A stretch of 64,000 nt of DNA from Candidatus Freyrarchaeum guaymasense (GTDB lineage: Archaea > Asgardarchaeota > Jordarchaeia > Jordarchaeales > Freyrarchaeaceae). The number at the start of each line of letters is the position of its first letter. Within the stretch, counting starts at the first letter, position 1. Below are positions 41,760 through 50,653 of this stretch, piece after piece. A program made the translations under genes and the position numbers. The notes under the pieces were generated by a model, which was given only the letters and a program-made list of their open reading frames with translations, was not told the origin of the DNA and searched no databases. Location of the stretch: the NCBI GenBank assembly GCA_030587405.1, contig JAUQZD010000046.1:44586-108585 (forward strand), given 5' to 3'.

Positions 41760-43502
41760 GTGGGACTTGACTTTTTCGACTTAGAGTTTGGTGGTGAGGA
41801 TAAGCGGATGGAGCTTAAGAGTGCGGTTGAAGAAATAATAAAGCCTGGGTTTTTAATCCATCTGGGTGCGACGCATACTCTGCCCTATGCGGTGTGCTAC
41901 GAGATTTCCAGGGTTTTCTGGGGGAGCAAGCCGGGGTTTAAGGTGGTCAGCGTCGGAGGCGGGTTAAACCTTCAACTCATGGTTTTCGGCGGCCTAGTGG
42001 ACAAGATAATTACATCTTATGTTGGAGACTTCTACCCTTCTCCATCTCCCTCACCGGTCATCCAGAAAAGTTACGTTGAGGGGAGAGTAGAGTACGAAAA
42101 CTGGTCGCTTCTATCGATCTGCCAGATGCTGATGGCGGGGGCGTTAAACGTAGGGTTCATGCCGACAAACTCCATATCGGGATCAAGCATGGAGGAAAAC
42201 AGGGGGTTTAAGCAGATCGTAAACCCGTTTACAGGGAGGAAGCAGGGGGTTTTAAGAGAGCTTAAACCAGATATATCGGTTTACCATGGATGGTGCGCGG
42301 ATAAGGAAGGAAACACGATCGTGTTTAACCCGTCGGTTGAGGGAGTGGCCCTCTGGGGTGCTTACGCAAGCAAGAACGGGGTTATAGTAACTGTTGAAAA
42401 AATAGTTGACAGCAACTTTATAAGGAGACATTCTTACCTTGTAAAGATCCCCGGGTACCTTGTAAGGGCGGTTGTAGAGCTACCCTTTGGAGCTCATCCA
42501 TCAGCCCTGTATGTGCCCGAGTCTTTCGGGGGAGGATACGCTGAAGACTACGACTTCATAGTGGAGTTTAGAGAGGCGGCTAGAAGGGAGGAAACCCTTG
42601 AAAAATGGATTGATGAGTGGGTGTTAGGCGTCAACCACGAGAAGTACCTTGAAAAACTAGGTTTTGAAAGGCTACTATATTTGATGGGGAAGGCGAGGAG
42701 GAGTGCCTGGAGGTACGAGGCTAAAGGGAAAGAGGGGGAGGTGTCGAGGAGCGAGGAGCCGTTAAGCGTTGAGTTAATGGTGCTTGTGGGGGCCAGAAAA
42801 ATAGCTGAGAAATGCGTTGAAAAAGGCTACAGGGTTATTCTCGCGGGGATAGGTGACTCAAACCTTGCGGCGTGGATGGCCAATTACATGCTTAAGGAGA
42901 AGGGGTACCCTATTGAGCTGGTAGCAGAGATAGGCTTCTACGGGTACATGCCTCGGCCAGCCAGCCCCTTTGTCTTCAACATGGCAAACATCCCAACGTG
43001 TAAGGGGATACTAGGATCCATGCAGATCTTAGGTGCGGTCATGGGGCGGGAGGATGGTAGGAGCATAGGGGTTCTAGGGGCGGGGCAAGTAGACAAGCAT
43101 GGAAACATAAACTCGACGGTGATACCGGGTTCAATGTACCTTCTAGGGTCTGGTGGTGCCAACGACGTAGCCTCAACAGCTGAGGAGGTGGTTGTCATCA
43201 TGAGGCATTCACCATTAAGGCTGGTTGAAAGGGTGCCCTACGTGACCGCACCCGGGGAGAAAGTGACGATGCTCGTAACGACGGAGGGAGTTTTCGAAAA
43301 AGTTGATGGGGAGCTAACCCTTACAGGGTACTTTCCAAAGCAGGGACAGAGCAAGGAGCAGATTATCGAGAGAATAAAGTCTGAAACAGGATGGAGGCTC
43401 AGGGTTTCTGAAGAGGTGAGAGAAGAGAAGCCCCCCACGCTGAGGGAGCTTATGATACTCAGATACTTCGACCCAGACCATAACTTCCTACGGGAGAAGT
43501 AG
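41760..43502 (+). CDS. Fused A-B CoA-transferase (family I, glutaconate CoA-transferase-like)
   Basis: A 580-residue protein containing both halves of a family I CoA-transferase in one chain. Residues about 1-300 resemble subunit A (FLIHLGATHTLPYAVCYE, VGGGLNLQLMVFGGLVDKIITSYVGDF), residues about 330-580 subunit B (VILAGIGDSNLAAWMANY, VAEIGFYGYMPRP, VLGAGQVDKHGNINSTV). It moves CoA between acyl-CoA and an acid. The two subunits are usually separate genes in Gct-type enzymes, so the fusion is notable. It is a single gene, preceded by GGAGG before a GTG start. The acyl substrate is unknown. Confidence 0.8.
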   Translation: MGLDFFDLEFGGEDKRMELKSAVEEIIKPGFLIHLGATHTLPYAVCYEISRVFWGSKPGFKVVSVGGGLNLQLMVFGGLVDKIITSYVGDFYPSPSPSPVIQKSYVEGRVEYENWSLLSICQMLMAGALNVGFMPTNSISGSSMEENRGFKQIVNPFTGRKQGVLRELKPDISVYHGWCADKEGNTIVFNPSVEGVALWGAYASKNGVIVTVEKIVDSNFIRRHSYLVKIPGYLVRAVVELPFGAHPSALYVPESFGGGYAEDYDFIVEFREAARREETLEKWIDEWVLGVNHEKYLEKLGFERLLYLMGKARRSAWRYEAKGKEGEVSRSEEPLSVELMVLVGARKIAEKCVEKGYRVILAGIGDSNLAAWMANYMLKEKGYPIELVAEIGFYGYMPRPASPFVFNMANIPTCKGILGSMQILGAVMGREDGRSIGVLGAGQVDKHGNINSTVIPGSMYLLGSGGANDVASTAEEVVVIMRHSPLRLVERVPYVTAPGEKVTMLVTTEGVFEKVDGELTLTGYFPKQGQSKEQIIERIKSETGWRLRVSEEVREEKPPTLRELMILRYFDPDHNFLREK

Positions 43503-43571
43503 CTGAAGAACGTCAAGAAAACCGTGTGGATGAACGTTTTCCTCTTTTTTGTTTTCTCGTCTGTTGCCTCA

Positions 43572-44591
43572 TCAAGTATTTTTCATGATCAGTTTTCGAA
43601 GGTGTTTTGCCGCCTCCTCTGGTAGAACGGTATTTATGATTATTCCAGTATTTAGTTCGAAACCGGCATAGGTTGAAAGCTTCGGGAGGATTCGCAGGTG
43701 CATGTGGTACTCCTCACGTGAGAGAGACTGGTGGAAAACGTAGTTGTAGGGGGGGTCGCCTAGCAGGTCGTGAAGCGCCTTCAACACTCTTCTAGCTAGG
43801 AGGGCGAAGGAGGCTCTTTCGCTTTCAGTTAGCTCGGCTATGTTTTTCACGTGCCTTTTTGGTGTAACCCATACTTCGAATGGAGCCGTAGACGCGTAGG
43901 GGCAGAAGGCAACAGCATCCCTGTTCTCGTCCACAAACCTGTCGGAGCCCGCTTCATACTCTAAAACTTCATCGAGAATACATGAAGAACCATCCCAGCT
44001 CCTCCTGAACGAACTTGTCTCCTCTGATATTTTAGGCGGCACGATTGGGGTGGCAATTATCTGGGAGTGAGGGTGTGACAGGCTTGCACCAGCCATCCTG
44101 CCATGATTCCTGAAAAGGCTCACATATTTCACGTAAGGTACGGCTGCCAGCGACCTAAACCTCTCAGCGTACACCCTGAAAACAAGGTTTAACTGGCGGT
44201 CGTCAAGGGCGTGAACGTGAACTTCATGCCTCGGTGTTTCAACTATGACCTCATGCACTCCTGCCCCGCCGACGCAAACCCTGAAACCGTTGACGTGTTC
44301 AAGAGGCTTCACGTCAGGCCTTAAAGCAGGGTAAAGGTTCGGGATTACGCGGACCAGCCATCCCTTCAGCCTTTCACCATCACAGTCTGCCTTAACAGTT
44401 AACCTACCGTCTTCCTCCAAGTACAAGAATTTTGCGGGGGGAGTCATGTGCTCGTTTCCCGGGCAGAACGGGCAGGCGCCACTTGGAGGCCGCGACGCCT
44501 TCTCAACTTTAAAGTCTGAGGGACGCATGCCCCTCTCCTTAGCTATTATCACCCACCTCTCAGCGAGGTAGTCGCGTCTCAGCTCGGTCAA
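43572..44591 (-). CDS. galT: Galactose-1-phosphate uridylyltransferase
   Basis: A 339-residue HIT-superfamily nucleotidyltransferase. The catalytic HPHSQ lies near residue 172 and zinc ligands near CPFCPGNE (residues 40-47). Other signatures: VRVIPNLYPAL, GVHEVIVETPRHE and PFEVWVTPKRHVKNI. It exchanges UDP between glucose-1-P and galactose-1-P in the Leloir pathway; UDP/ADP-sugar specificity is uncertain in archaea. It lies 13 nt after a small membrane protein gene, so it appears to be the last gene of a three-gene unit. Confidence 0.9.
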   Translation of the reverse strand: MTELRRDYLAERWVIIAKERGMRPSDFKVEKASRPPSGACPFCPGNEHMTPPAKFLYLEEDGRLTVKADCDGERLKGWLVRVIPNLYPALRPDVKPLEHVNGFRVCVGGAGVHEVIVETPRHEVHVHALDDRQLNLVFRVYAERFRSLAAVPYVKYVSLFRNHGRMAGASLSHPHSQIIATPIVPPKISEETSSFRRSWDGSSCILDEVLEYEAGSDRFVDENRDAVAFCPYASTAPFEVWVTPKRHVKNIAELTESERASFALLARRVLKALHDLLGDPPYNYVFHQSLSREEYHMHLRILPKLSTYAGFELNTGIIINTVLPEEAAKHLRKLIMKNT

Positions 44592-44604
44592 CCGAGCCCC
44601 CCCT

Positions 44605-44847
44605 TTACAGTATTTTCTGAAGAACTAAGTAAGTATTATATGCATTTTGAAGGTCGGTGAGCCATTTAGGCTGGTTAATAGGCTGCCCAAACAGGGCGAA
44701 GAGGACTATGCCTGCGGAAGCTGCTAGAAGGATTGCCGTCACCCTCCAATCCACGTTTCGGGGATTAAAGGGGTTTCCGTACGTCCTGTAAAGCCCTATG
44801 AAGACGAACACGACGATAAGCAGTAGGGTTAAAACAACTAGGCTCAC
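44605..44847 (-). CDS. 80-residue two-helix membrane protein
   Basis: Not recognised. It has an N-terminal transmembrane helix (residues about 2-20), a short polar loop with YRTYGNPFNPRNVDW, a second helix (about 35-53, ending ALFG), and an amphipathic C-terminus. A GGAGGG site precedes the GTG start. It sits between a 36-residue membrane microprotein (36 nt upstream) and galT (13 nt downstream) on the same strand. Confidence 0.6.
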   Translation of the reverse strand: MSLVVLTLLLIVVFVFIGLYRTYGNPFNPRNVDWRVTAILLAASAGIVLFALFGQPINQPKWLTDLQNAYNTYLVLQKIL

Positions 44848-44882
44848 GCTTCCAGCCCTCCACGTTCAAAGCTACACTACCC

Positions 44883-44993
44883 TTACCCCTCCTGCTTAAT
44901 ATTTACTTTTTCTTTTTCAGCTACGGCGGCCATAAGGAGGTTCATAGATACAAACACGCTTAAAATGAGGAAGATTACAACTTGAGGAAACAT
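44883..44993 (-). CDS. 36-residue single-helix membrane microprotein
   Basis: A tiny ORF starting MFPQVVIFLILS with a hydrophobic segment over residues about 4-24 and a charged tail (AEKEKVNIKQEG). AGGAG lies 6-7 nt before the ATG, which strongly supports translation. It resembles accessory subunits of membrane complexes in size, but I recognise no family. It probably starts the unit microprotein, 80-residue membrane protein, galT. Confidence 0.55.
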   Translation of the reverse strand: MFPQVVIFLILSVFVSMNLLMAAVAEKEKVNIKQEG

Positions 44994-45182
44994 TAGGTGC
45001 TCCTGTGGATCTGCACATCCTTAACGAGGCTCCTCCACCTTCCAGCACCATGACATAACGGAAAAGGGAGGAAAAAGGGGAGGAAATTTTGCTTTTCACA
45101 AAGCGAAGAAACCAGACCGAGTATGGTGGAGAAGACCGTTAAGAAGTGCTTTGACTTGAAGTGCCTAGAAGGGGAACAGTTG

Positions 45183-47507
45183 CTAAAGCGGGTGAAACAT
45201 GCTTTTTAATGTAAGATATGATGAGAGGGCGTTAGCCTTCCCGTACCCGTAGAGGGGGTCAAAGCCGGGTGGACCTAGGTCGTGGCAAGCGGCACCATAT
45301 ATTAAAGCCTGCCTCACGGCGATACCCCTGACTTCTTGAGGTACATGCAGTTTCTCAGCTGCGTGATGAAGGAGGGCGGCTACTCCCGCCACCACGGGGG
45401 CTGAACCGCTAGTGTATGGTCCCGGCGCCACCAAGTCTGGCTTTGGTGTGCTCCATCCCGGCCCTATGGCGCTTGCCGGCAGGTAAGCCCAAGAGTCGTC
45501 ATTGTAGCTTTGAGTTGCCCCTACGGTGACTGCGAGGTCCGCCGTCCCAGGGGTAAATATCGAGTTGAGATGGTTTTCCGCCGGGTTCAGGTATGTTCCG
45601 GCTGCAGCGACAACCGTTATTCCAGCTAAAGCAGCCTTCTCTATCGCCTCATCTATTGGTCCTCCAGTCCCCTCTCGGTTGCCCATGCTTAGGTTTATAA
45701 CTGAAATGTTGAATCTCTGCTTGTTTCGTATGCACCACTCTATGGCTTCGACTATGCGTAGGCTTGCAGGGTAGTACATTTCCCCTATTTCCAGCTGGAC
45801 TTTAAGGTCTATTAGGTTCGCGTGGGGGGCTATCCCCGCCACCCCTGCTATCGTCCTCGCAACGAATGTCCCATGATACTTGCCACCGGCCGGGGTTAGG
45901 TCTCCAACTAGGAGCGGATCACCCTCCTCCCCCGTTATGAAGTTCACTTGGTAGAGTATGCGTCCCTCGCTTTTACCCGATATTTCCGGGTCGGCATCGT
46001 TGATTCCCGAGTCTATGACTGCAACTGTCACGCCACGCCCGGTTATGTTTAACGCGTGGAGAACGTCTGCGTCGACCGAGTACACTGCTGGGTGGAGGGT
46101 GAACGTTGGGGGCTTCGAGGGGTTCCTGTCCAACAGGACGTATTCCACATTGAACTCTCCCACCAAGCTCCTAACCAAGTTTTTCCAGTTGTTGGTTGAA
46201 GCGTTCAGAACCCCGTAAACAAGGTTGACGGGGGTCCTGTAAACTGCCGGCCTACCTGAGTGATTCGATATTTCAAAGTATGGTAAGGCGTTCAGCCTTT
46301 CTAGGACGTCGTCTGGAAGGGAGGGGAAGCGCAGTATTACGTGTATGGGGCCAGGTGGGCTCTCCAGCTCCAGTATGGACGGATCTATTCGGTCGTCAAC
46401 TGACATGGGAGGAGGGGTCAGCAGAGTTAGGGTTAAGGGATGGAGGGGGAGGGAGGGTGGATAAGTGAAAAGGAGGAGGAGAAGGGGGGTGATGAGCAGC
46501 GCTTGAGGAGGCTTAGGGAGGTTGGTGCTGGAGTGAAGTAGCGTTAAGGCTGCTAAACCCACGGTTAACCATACAAGGGGGGCTGGCTCTACGGCTACCG
46601 GCCTGAGAGGGTGAGTCAGCATCCTGTATAGCGTCGGGTAGGAAAGGATGAAGGTGATGCAGGAGAGGAGGGAGGCTTGCTCCAGCCTCCTAGTCGAAGA
46701 GAGTGCTACCCCTCCCAGAAGCGTGGCTACCGAGATGCACGTGAAAACGTTGAAGTGGAGGGGGAATGCTGAATGGATCAGGTGGTCGTACCATCCTAGA
46801 ATGGAGGCTGCCCTTTCAGCTACGAACGACTCCGAAGCTGGAAGGAGGATTGTGGGCGTAAACGTCAACGCTGCCGCCACCTTTCCAGCCAAGTTTTTCG
46901 CTGGTGGCCTGACGCCTATAAGGCCGCAGGCGAAGACCAGGAGGGATGCTGTTAGGGCGGACGAGGAGGGACCGGTGGGGAGCAGAAGAAAGTACGAGTC
47001 CAGCCCTAATATTAGGGTTGGGGATTGATTGAAGAGTGAGAGAGGGAGGAGGAGAGATGCAGACGCTGCTAGGGGGAGGTAATCCTTCACCGAGGAGAAG
47101 CCTTTAATGGAGCGAAGCCAGCTTACGAAGTAGAGGATGGAGGGGAGAACCCACATTGCCTGCCTCGTGAAACCGTCCCAAAGCGTTATGGATAAGTTCT
47201 GGACCCTTAAGAGTATGGTGTATCCTGACAGGACTGCCATGTAGGATAGGAAGACTTGGGTGCCCGCGGAGAGGGCGTAGTTGAGGTTATCTCGGCCTCC
47301 AGCCGCTAAGGGAAGCGAGAGGAGAGCCGCGGAGAGGATTAAGAGTGGAAGGGAGAAAGGTAGGGCAGACGATGAGAGGATAAGGGGGGTTAACCATTCA
47401 ACTTGGAGGTTTAGGCTGAACACCGAGGAGAAAGCGAGGAGAAGACCTAGGAGGAGGCTGAAGCGCGTGAAGACAGGATTTCGAACATTCAAAAGGCCAC
47501 CCTCCAC
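45183..47507 (-). CDS. Polytopic membrane protein fused to subtilisin-like protease (S8)
   Basis: A 774-residue protein. The N-terminal half (residues about 15-390) has roughly ten or more hydrophobic segments. The C-terminal half is a subtilisin domain with catalytic Asp (AVIDSGIND), His (KYHGTFVA), oxyanion Asn region (AAAGTYLNP) and Ser (TSGSAPVVAGVAAL). Between them lies a prodomain-like segment. The protease probably faces outside and is membrane-tethered; it may cleave envelope or secreted proteins. This membrane-subtilase fusion is uncommon. No signal peptidase site is evident. It is followed by the small membrane protein genes. Confidence 0.82.
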   Translation of the reverse strand: MEGGLLNVRNPVFTRFSLLLGLLLAFSSVFSLNLQVEWLTPLILSSSALPFSLPLLILSAALLSLPLAAGGRDNLNYALSAGTQVFLSYMAVLSGYTILLRVQNLSITLWDGFTRQAMWVLPSILYFVSWLRSIKGFSSVKDYLPLAASASLLLPLSLFNQSPTLILGLDSYFLLLPTGPSSSALTASLLVFACGLIGVRPPAKNLAGKVAAALTFTPTILLPASESFVAERAASILGWYDHLIHSAFPLHFNVFTCISVATLLGGVALSSTRRLEQASLLSCITFILSYPTLYRMLTHPLRPVAVEPAPLVWLTVGLAALTLLHSSTNLPKPPQALLITPLLLLLFTYPPSLPLHPLTLTLLTPPPMSVDDRIDPSILELESPPGPIHVILRFPSLPDDVLERLNALPYFEISNHSGRPAVYRTPVNLVYGVLNASTNNWKNLVRSLVGEFNVEYVLLDRNPSKPPTFTLHPAVYSVDADVLHALNITGRGVTVAVIDSGINDADPEISGKSEGRILYQVNFITGEEGDPLLVGDLTPAGGKYHGTFVARTIAGVAGIAPHANLIDLKVQLEIGEMYYPASLRIVEAIEWCIRNKQRFNISVINLSMGNREGTGGPIDEAIEKAALAGITVVAAAGTYLNPAENHLNSIFTPGTADLAVTVGATQSYNDDSWAYLPASAIGPGWSTPKPDLVAPGPYTSGSAPVVAGVAALLHHAAEKLHVPQEVRGIAVRQALIYGAACHDLGPPGFDPLYGYGKANALSSYLTLKSMFHPL

Positions 47508-47665
47508 ACAGCGATAAAGAGATAAGACGGAAAAGTAATAATTTTTTCCTTAAGGCGGTTAGAGCCCTCTAAATGTAACGTTGCCACCCCGTTTTAGTGG
47601 CTGGTGAAGACATATTAATGGGTTTAAGTCATCTTTTACTGATAAAGGCATGGTGGTGAGTTAAA

Positions 47666-48751
47666 ATTATAATTAGCTCGGTTAGAGCATCCGTCCTCAA
47701 GCTGCCTTTTTCGATAAAGATCGGGGCTATGCCTAGGATTCCTGCTTCCGGAACCCTCGTCGAGGTTGAGACGGATGAGGGGATCGTTGGATACTCGATG
47801 ACGCATCTTCCGGTTTCTGACAGGACTTTAGCAAGGTACATCGAAGACGTGCTTGGGAGAATAGTCGTCGGTAAGGATCCATTCATGGTTGAGGCGATAT
47901 GGAGGGACGTGTACAACACGTGTAACAGGATTCTCTTCGGTATAGCTCAGGCTACGAGCGCTGTGGAGTGCGCGATCTGGGATGTGATTGGGAAGGCGTT
48001 GAAGACTCCTGTTTACAGGCTTCTCGGCGGGTTTAAGGAGAAGGTTAGAGCTTACGCTAGCTTCCCATTCGCCTTGAAGCCTAAGGCAGCCAGCCAGATG
48101 GCTGAAACCGCCAGGAAGAGAGGGTTTAACGCTGTGAAGGTGAGGATAGGAGAAGGACTCAGAAGGGATGAGGAGATCATAAGGACCGTTAGGGAGGAGC
48201 ATCCAGACATTGAAATAATGGTGGATGCAAACTCGGGGTATGAGACGGTGAGGGAAGCCGTCAGGCTTTCCGAGATATGTGAGGTGTACAATGTAAGGTG
48301 GCTTGAGGAGCCGCTCCCATCAGATAACTTGTCAGCTCTCGCAGAGCTCAGGGCACGTTCAGGCGTTGACATAGCTGGAGGGGAAAACGACTTCTCAATA
48401 TTCAGGTTTAAGGAGATACTGGACACAGGAGCATACGACATAGTTCAGCCGGATGCAACCAGATGCGGAGGGATACTCCAGTGCAGGAAGATAGCTGCCA
48501 TGGCTGAGGCCTACGGGGTGGAGGCGACGCCGCACATATTCGGCTTCGGATTGGTAATGGCGGCTAACCTGCAGGTCATAGCTGCAAGTTACAACTCCCC
48601 ATGGATGGAGTACCCTCTCTTCCCAGAGGAGTTTTACATGCTGGAAGAGCCGATAAGAGTTGAGGACGGGTACGCTGTGGTGCCCAAGGAGCCCGGGTTG
48701 GGTGTAAGGCTTAACTTTGAAACAATAGAAAGGTTCCTTGAGAAGAGCTAG
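47666..48751 (+). CDS. Enolase-superfamily enzyme (mandelate racemase/MLE type), unusual start
   Basis: A member of the mandelate racemase/muconate lactonising group. The barrel has AVKVRIG (catalytic K-x-R), metal ligands in VDANSGY, WLEEPL and GGEN, and the HIFGFG catalytic region. It may dehydrate or racemise a sugar acid or carboxylate. The first ATG is 47729, but codons upstream encode IISSVRASVLKLPFSIKIGAMPR, the usual first strand of the capping domain. There is no ATG/GTG/TTG in that stretch; GGTGGTGAG sits 6 nt before ATT at 47666, which I take as start. A one-base change is the alternative. Confidence 0.75.
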   Translation: MIISSVRASVLKLPFSIKIGAMPRIPASGTLVEVETDEGIVGYSMTHLPVSDRTLARYIEDVLGRIVVGKDPFMVEAIWRDVYNTCNRILFGIAQATSAVECAIWDVIGKALKTPVYRLLGGFKEKVRAYASFPFALKPKAASQMAETARKRGFNAVKVRIGEGLRRDEEIIRTVREEHPDIEIMVDANSGYETVREAVRLSEICEVYNVRWLEEPLPSDNLSALAELRARSGVDIAGGENDFSIFRFKEILDTGAYDIVQPDATRCGGILQCRKIAAMAEAYGVEATPHIFGFGLVMAANLQVIAASYNSPWMEYPLFPEEFYMLEEPIRVEDGYAVVPKEPGLGVRLNFETIERFLEKS

Positions 48752-48755
48752 GTTT

Positions 48756-49907
48756 TCATGGTGAGAGGTACTTCATTGCTGCCATAGCGTATGCCTTAGC
48801 CGCCAGGGGGAGTTGGCTTACCTCAACGTACTCGTCAGCGGTGTGGGCTTTCTCGGGATCCCCCGGCCCAAATATTATGCTTGGTATGCCTGCATGGATT
48901 AAGTGCGATGCGTCCGTAGCGTATGGCATGGAGCCGATCTGCGGCCTTCTTCCGGTTAGCTTCTCTACGGAGGCGACGACACAATCGACTATGGGAAGGT
49001 TTTGATCTACTAGGGCTGGAGGGATAACTGTGATGGCTGCTACTTCAGCTTTTAAGTCTCTATCTTCCTTCATAAGCTCGGAAATTAATTCTTCAAACTC
49101 CCTCCGAACCTCCTCGGCTGTTTCCCCTATGATCGTTCTCCTGTCAACTTGGATGATGCACTGGTCTGGAACCATGTTGAGTGCGCTGCCGCCTTTTACG
49201 ATGCCGACGTTGAATGATGGGTTTCCGAGGATGGGGTGACGCTTCCCCTCGTAGATTTCCGGAAGGACCTCCTCCATTTTCAACAGGATTTTCGCAGCCT
49301 TCATCACGGCGTTAACACCCTTCTCCGGCATGCTGCCATGGGCGCTCTTGCCATGCACGGTTATCGTTACGGGGGTGATCCCTCTAGCCCCTATTATTAC
49401 GTTAAGGTTTGTTGGTTCCCCTACAATAGCACAGTCGGCTTTCAACCCGTCCCTGATAAGCTTTAACGTCCCAGCGCTCCCTGTCTCCTCACCGGAGACG
49501 GCCGTGAACATTAAGGTGCCCTTAAGCTTTACCCCTGTTGCGCTGAGGGCGACTGTGGCGGCTACCATGGAGGCGAGGCCGCCTTTCATGTCGCAGGCGC
49601 CTCTCCCGAAAAGCCTTCCATCCTCCACGAGAACTCTTTGCCCTCGCGATGGAGGAACAGTGTCAAGGTGGCCGTTGAGCACTAAGACTGGAGATCCGGA
49701 TCCTAGTGAGGCTATTAGGTTGGCTCCAAACCGTAAATCGTCGATCCGTGGCTTAATACCATGGTCAATGAGCAACTCGCCTATTTTTGAGGCTACCCTG
49801 TGCTCTCCACCCTTAATCCCGGAGTGGCTTTCGATTTCAACTAGTTCACGGGCTAAGCCGGCAACGTCGAATGAGTCTATAAAGCTCAGCACATCAGCCA
49901 CGCTCAA
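48756..49907 (-). CDS. M20 peptidase (ArgE/DapE/ACY1-type)
   Basis: A 383-residue metallohydrolase of the M20 family. Metal ligands lie in NGHLDTVPP (near residue 77), GRGACDMKGGLA (near 107), EETGSAG (near 142) and AHTADE (near 361). It hydrolyses an N-acyl amino acid or dipeptide; specificity cannot be read. It is convergent with the enolase-superfamily gene (4 nt apart) and lies 23 nt after the MBL-fold gene on the same strand, so they may form an operon. Motifs and length are normal. Confidence 0.85.
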   Translation of the reverse strand: MSVADVLSFIDSFDVAGLARELVEIESHSGIKGGEHRVASKIGELLIDHGIKPRIDDLRFGANLIASLGSGSPVLVLNGHLDTVPPSRGQRVLVEDGRLFGRGACDMKGGLASMVAATVALSATGVKLKGTLMFTAVSGEETGSAGTLKLIRDGLKADCAIVGEPTNLNVIIGARGITPVTITVHGKSAHGSMPEKGVNAVMKAAKILLKMEEVLPEIYEGKRHPILGNPSFNVGIVKGGSALNMVPDQCIIQVDRRTIIGETAEEVRREFEELISELMKEDRDLKAEVAAITVIPPALVDQNLPIVDCVVASVEKLTGRRPQIGSMPYATDASHLIHAGIPSIIFGPGDPEKAHTADEYVEVSQLPLAAKAYAMAAMKYLSP

Positions 49908-49930
49908 CAGGCTTCACCACCAAAAGGAAG

Positions 49931-50617
49931 TTACAGGCAGCCATACGCCTCCATGTACCTCTCAATATACTCCTTGACCTTCTCTGCTGGCCTGTAGATT
50001 CCATAGTGTCCTTCGCATAGCACGTCTGCGTTCAGCGATAGCAAGTGCCTCATTGAGCTACAGTACTGGTTGACGTCTGCGCCCCATGATGGCTCGATTG
50101 GCCCATGTATGTCTTGGCCGAACAGGACGCGTTTGCCTTCGACTTCCACAAGGACTGATATGCTTCCGGGAGTGTGTCCTGGAGAGTGTATCAGGTGGAA
50201 GTCGAGGTTGCCGAAGCGCGTTAGTGAGGTCTCGCTGATTTTTACGTCCACCGTGCAGGGTTGAAGCTTTACGCCATACAGCTCGGCGCCCGTCGTAAAC
50301 TGGTCTCCGGATTCCAGTGCCTCTGCGTCAAGTTCGTGCATTATAATTTTACATTTGAACTTTTCCTTGAAGGCGTGGCATCCGCCGACGTGGTCTATGT
50401 GTTTATGGGTAGCTATTAGGAAGCCTATTTCCTCAGGGTTATAACCTAGGGATTTTATGTTTTGAACTATTTTCCTAAAGCCTAGTCCGGTGCCTGCGTC
50501 TACGAGCACGAGCGTACTGCCCGCGTCCACTAGGTAAACGCAGCAGTCGGTGGGATGTGAAAGGTAAGCGTCGCCGACGAGGAACACGCCGTTTAGAACC
50601 TTCAATGGCTTAGGCAT
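49931..50617 (-). CDS. Metallo-beta-lactamase-fold hydrolase 2
   Basis: A 228-residue MBL-fold protein with THKHIDHVGG (HxHxDH near residue 71), HSPGHTPGS, FGQDIHG where the usual D of SGD is preserved, and CEGHYG as the last ligand region. It probably cleaves an ester or thioester with two metal ions. It precedes the M20 peptidase gene by 23 nt and could act with it. The substrate is unknown. It is unrelated in detail to the MBL gene at 6.1 kb beyond the family. Confidence 0.8.
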   Translation of the reverse strand: MPKPLKVLNGVFLVGDAYLSHPTDCCVYLVDAGSTLVLVDAGTGLGFRKIVQNIKSLGYNPEEIGFLIATHKHIDHVGGCHAFKEKFKCKIIMHELDAEALESGDQFTTGAELYGVKLQPCTVDVKISETSLTRFGNLDFHLIHSPGHTPGSISVLVEVEGKRVLFGQDIHGPIEPSWGADVNQYCSSMRHLLSLNADVLCEGHYGIYRPAEKVKEYIERYMEAYGCL

Positions 50618-50653
50618 TATGGCACCCCAATTAATTATTAAACCGTACTGCTT

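Noticed and set aside
44917..45099. 60-codon minus-strand ORF overlapping the membrane microprotein
   Set aside because: The overlapping 36-codon frame has a perfect ribosome site and a membrane helix; the longer frame has neither.
46648..47028. Long plus-strand frame inside the subtilase gene
   Set aside because: It lies antisense to the membrane domain, whose codon pattern creates open frames; the minus-strand protein is coherent.
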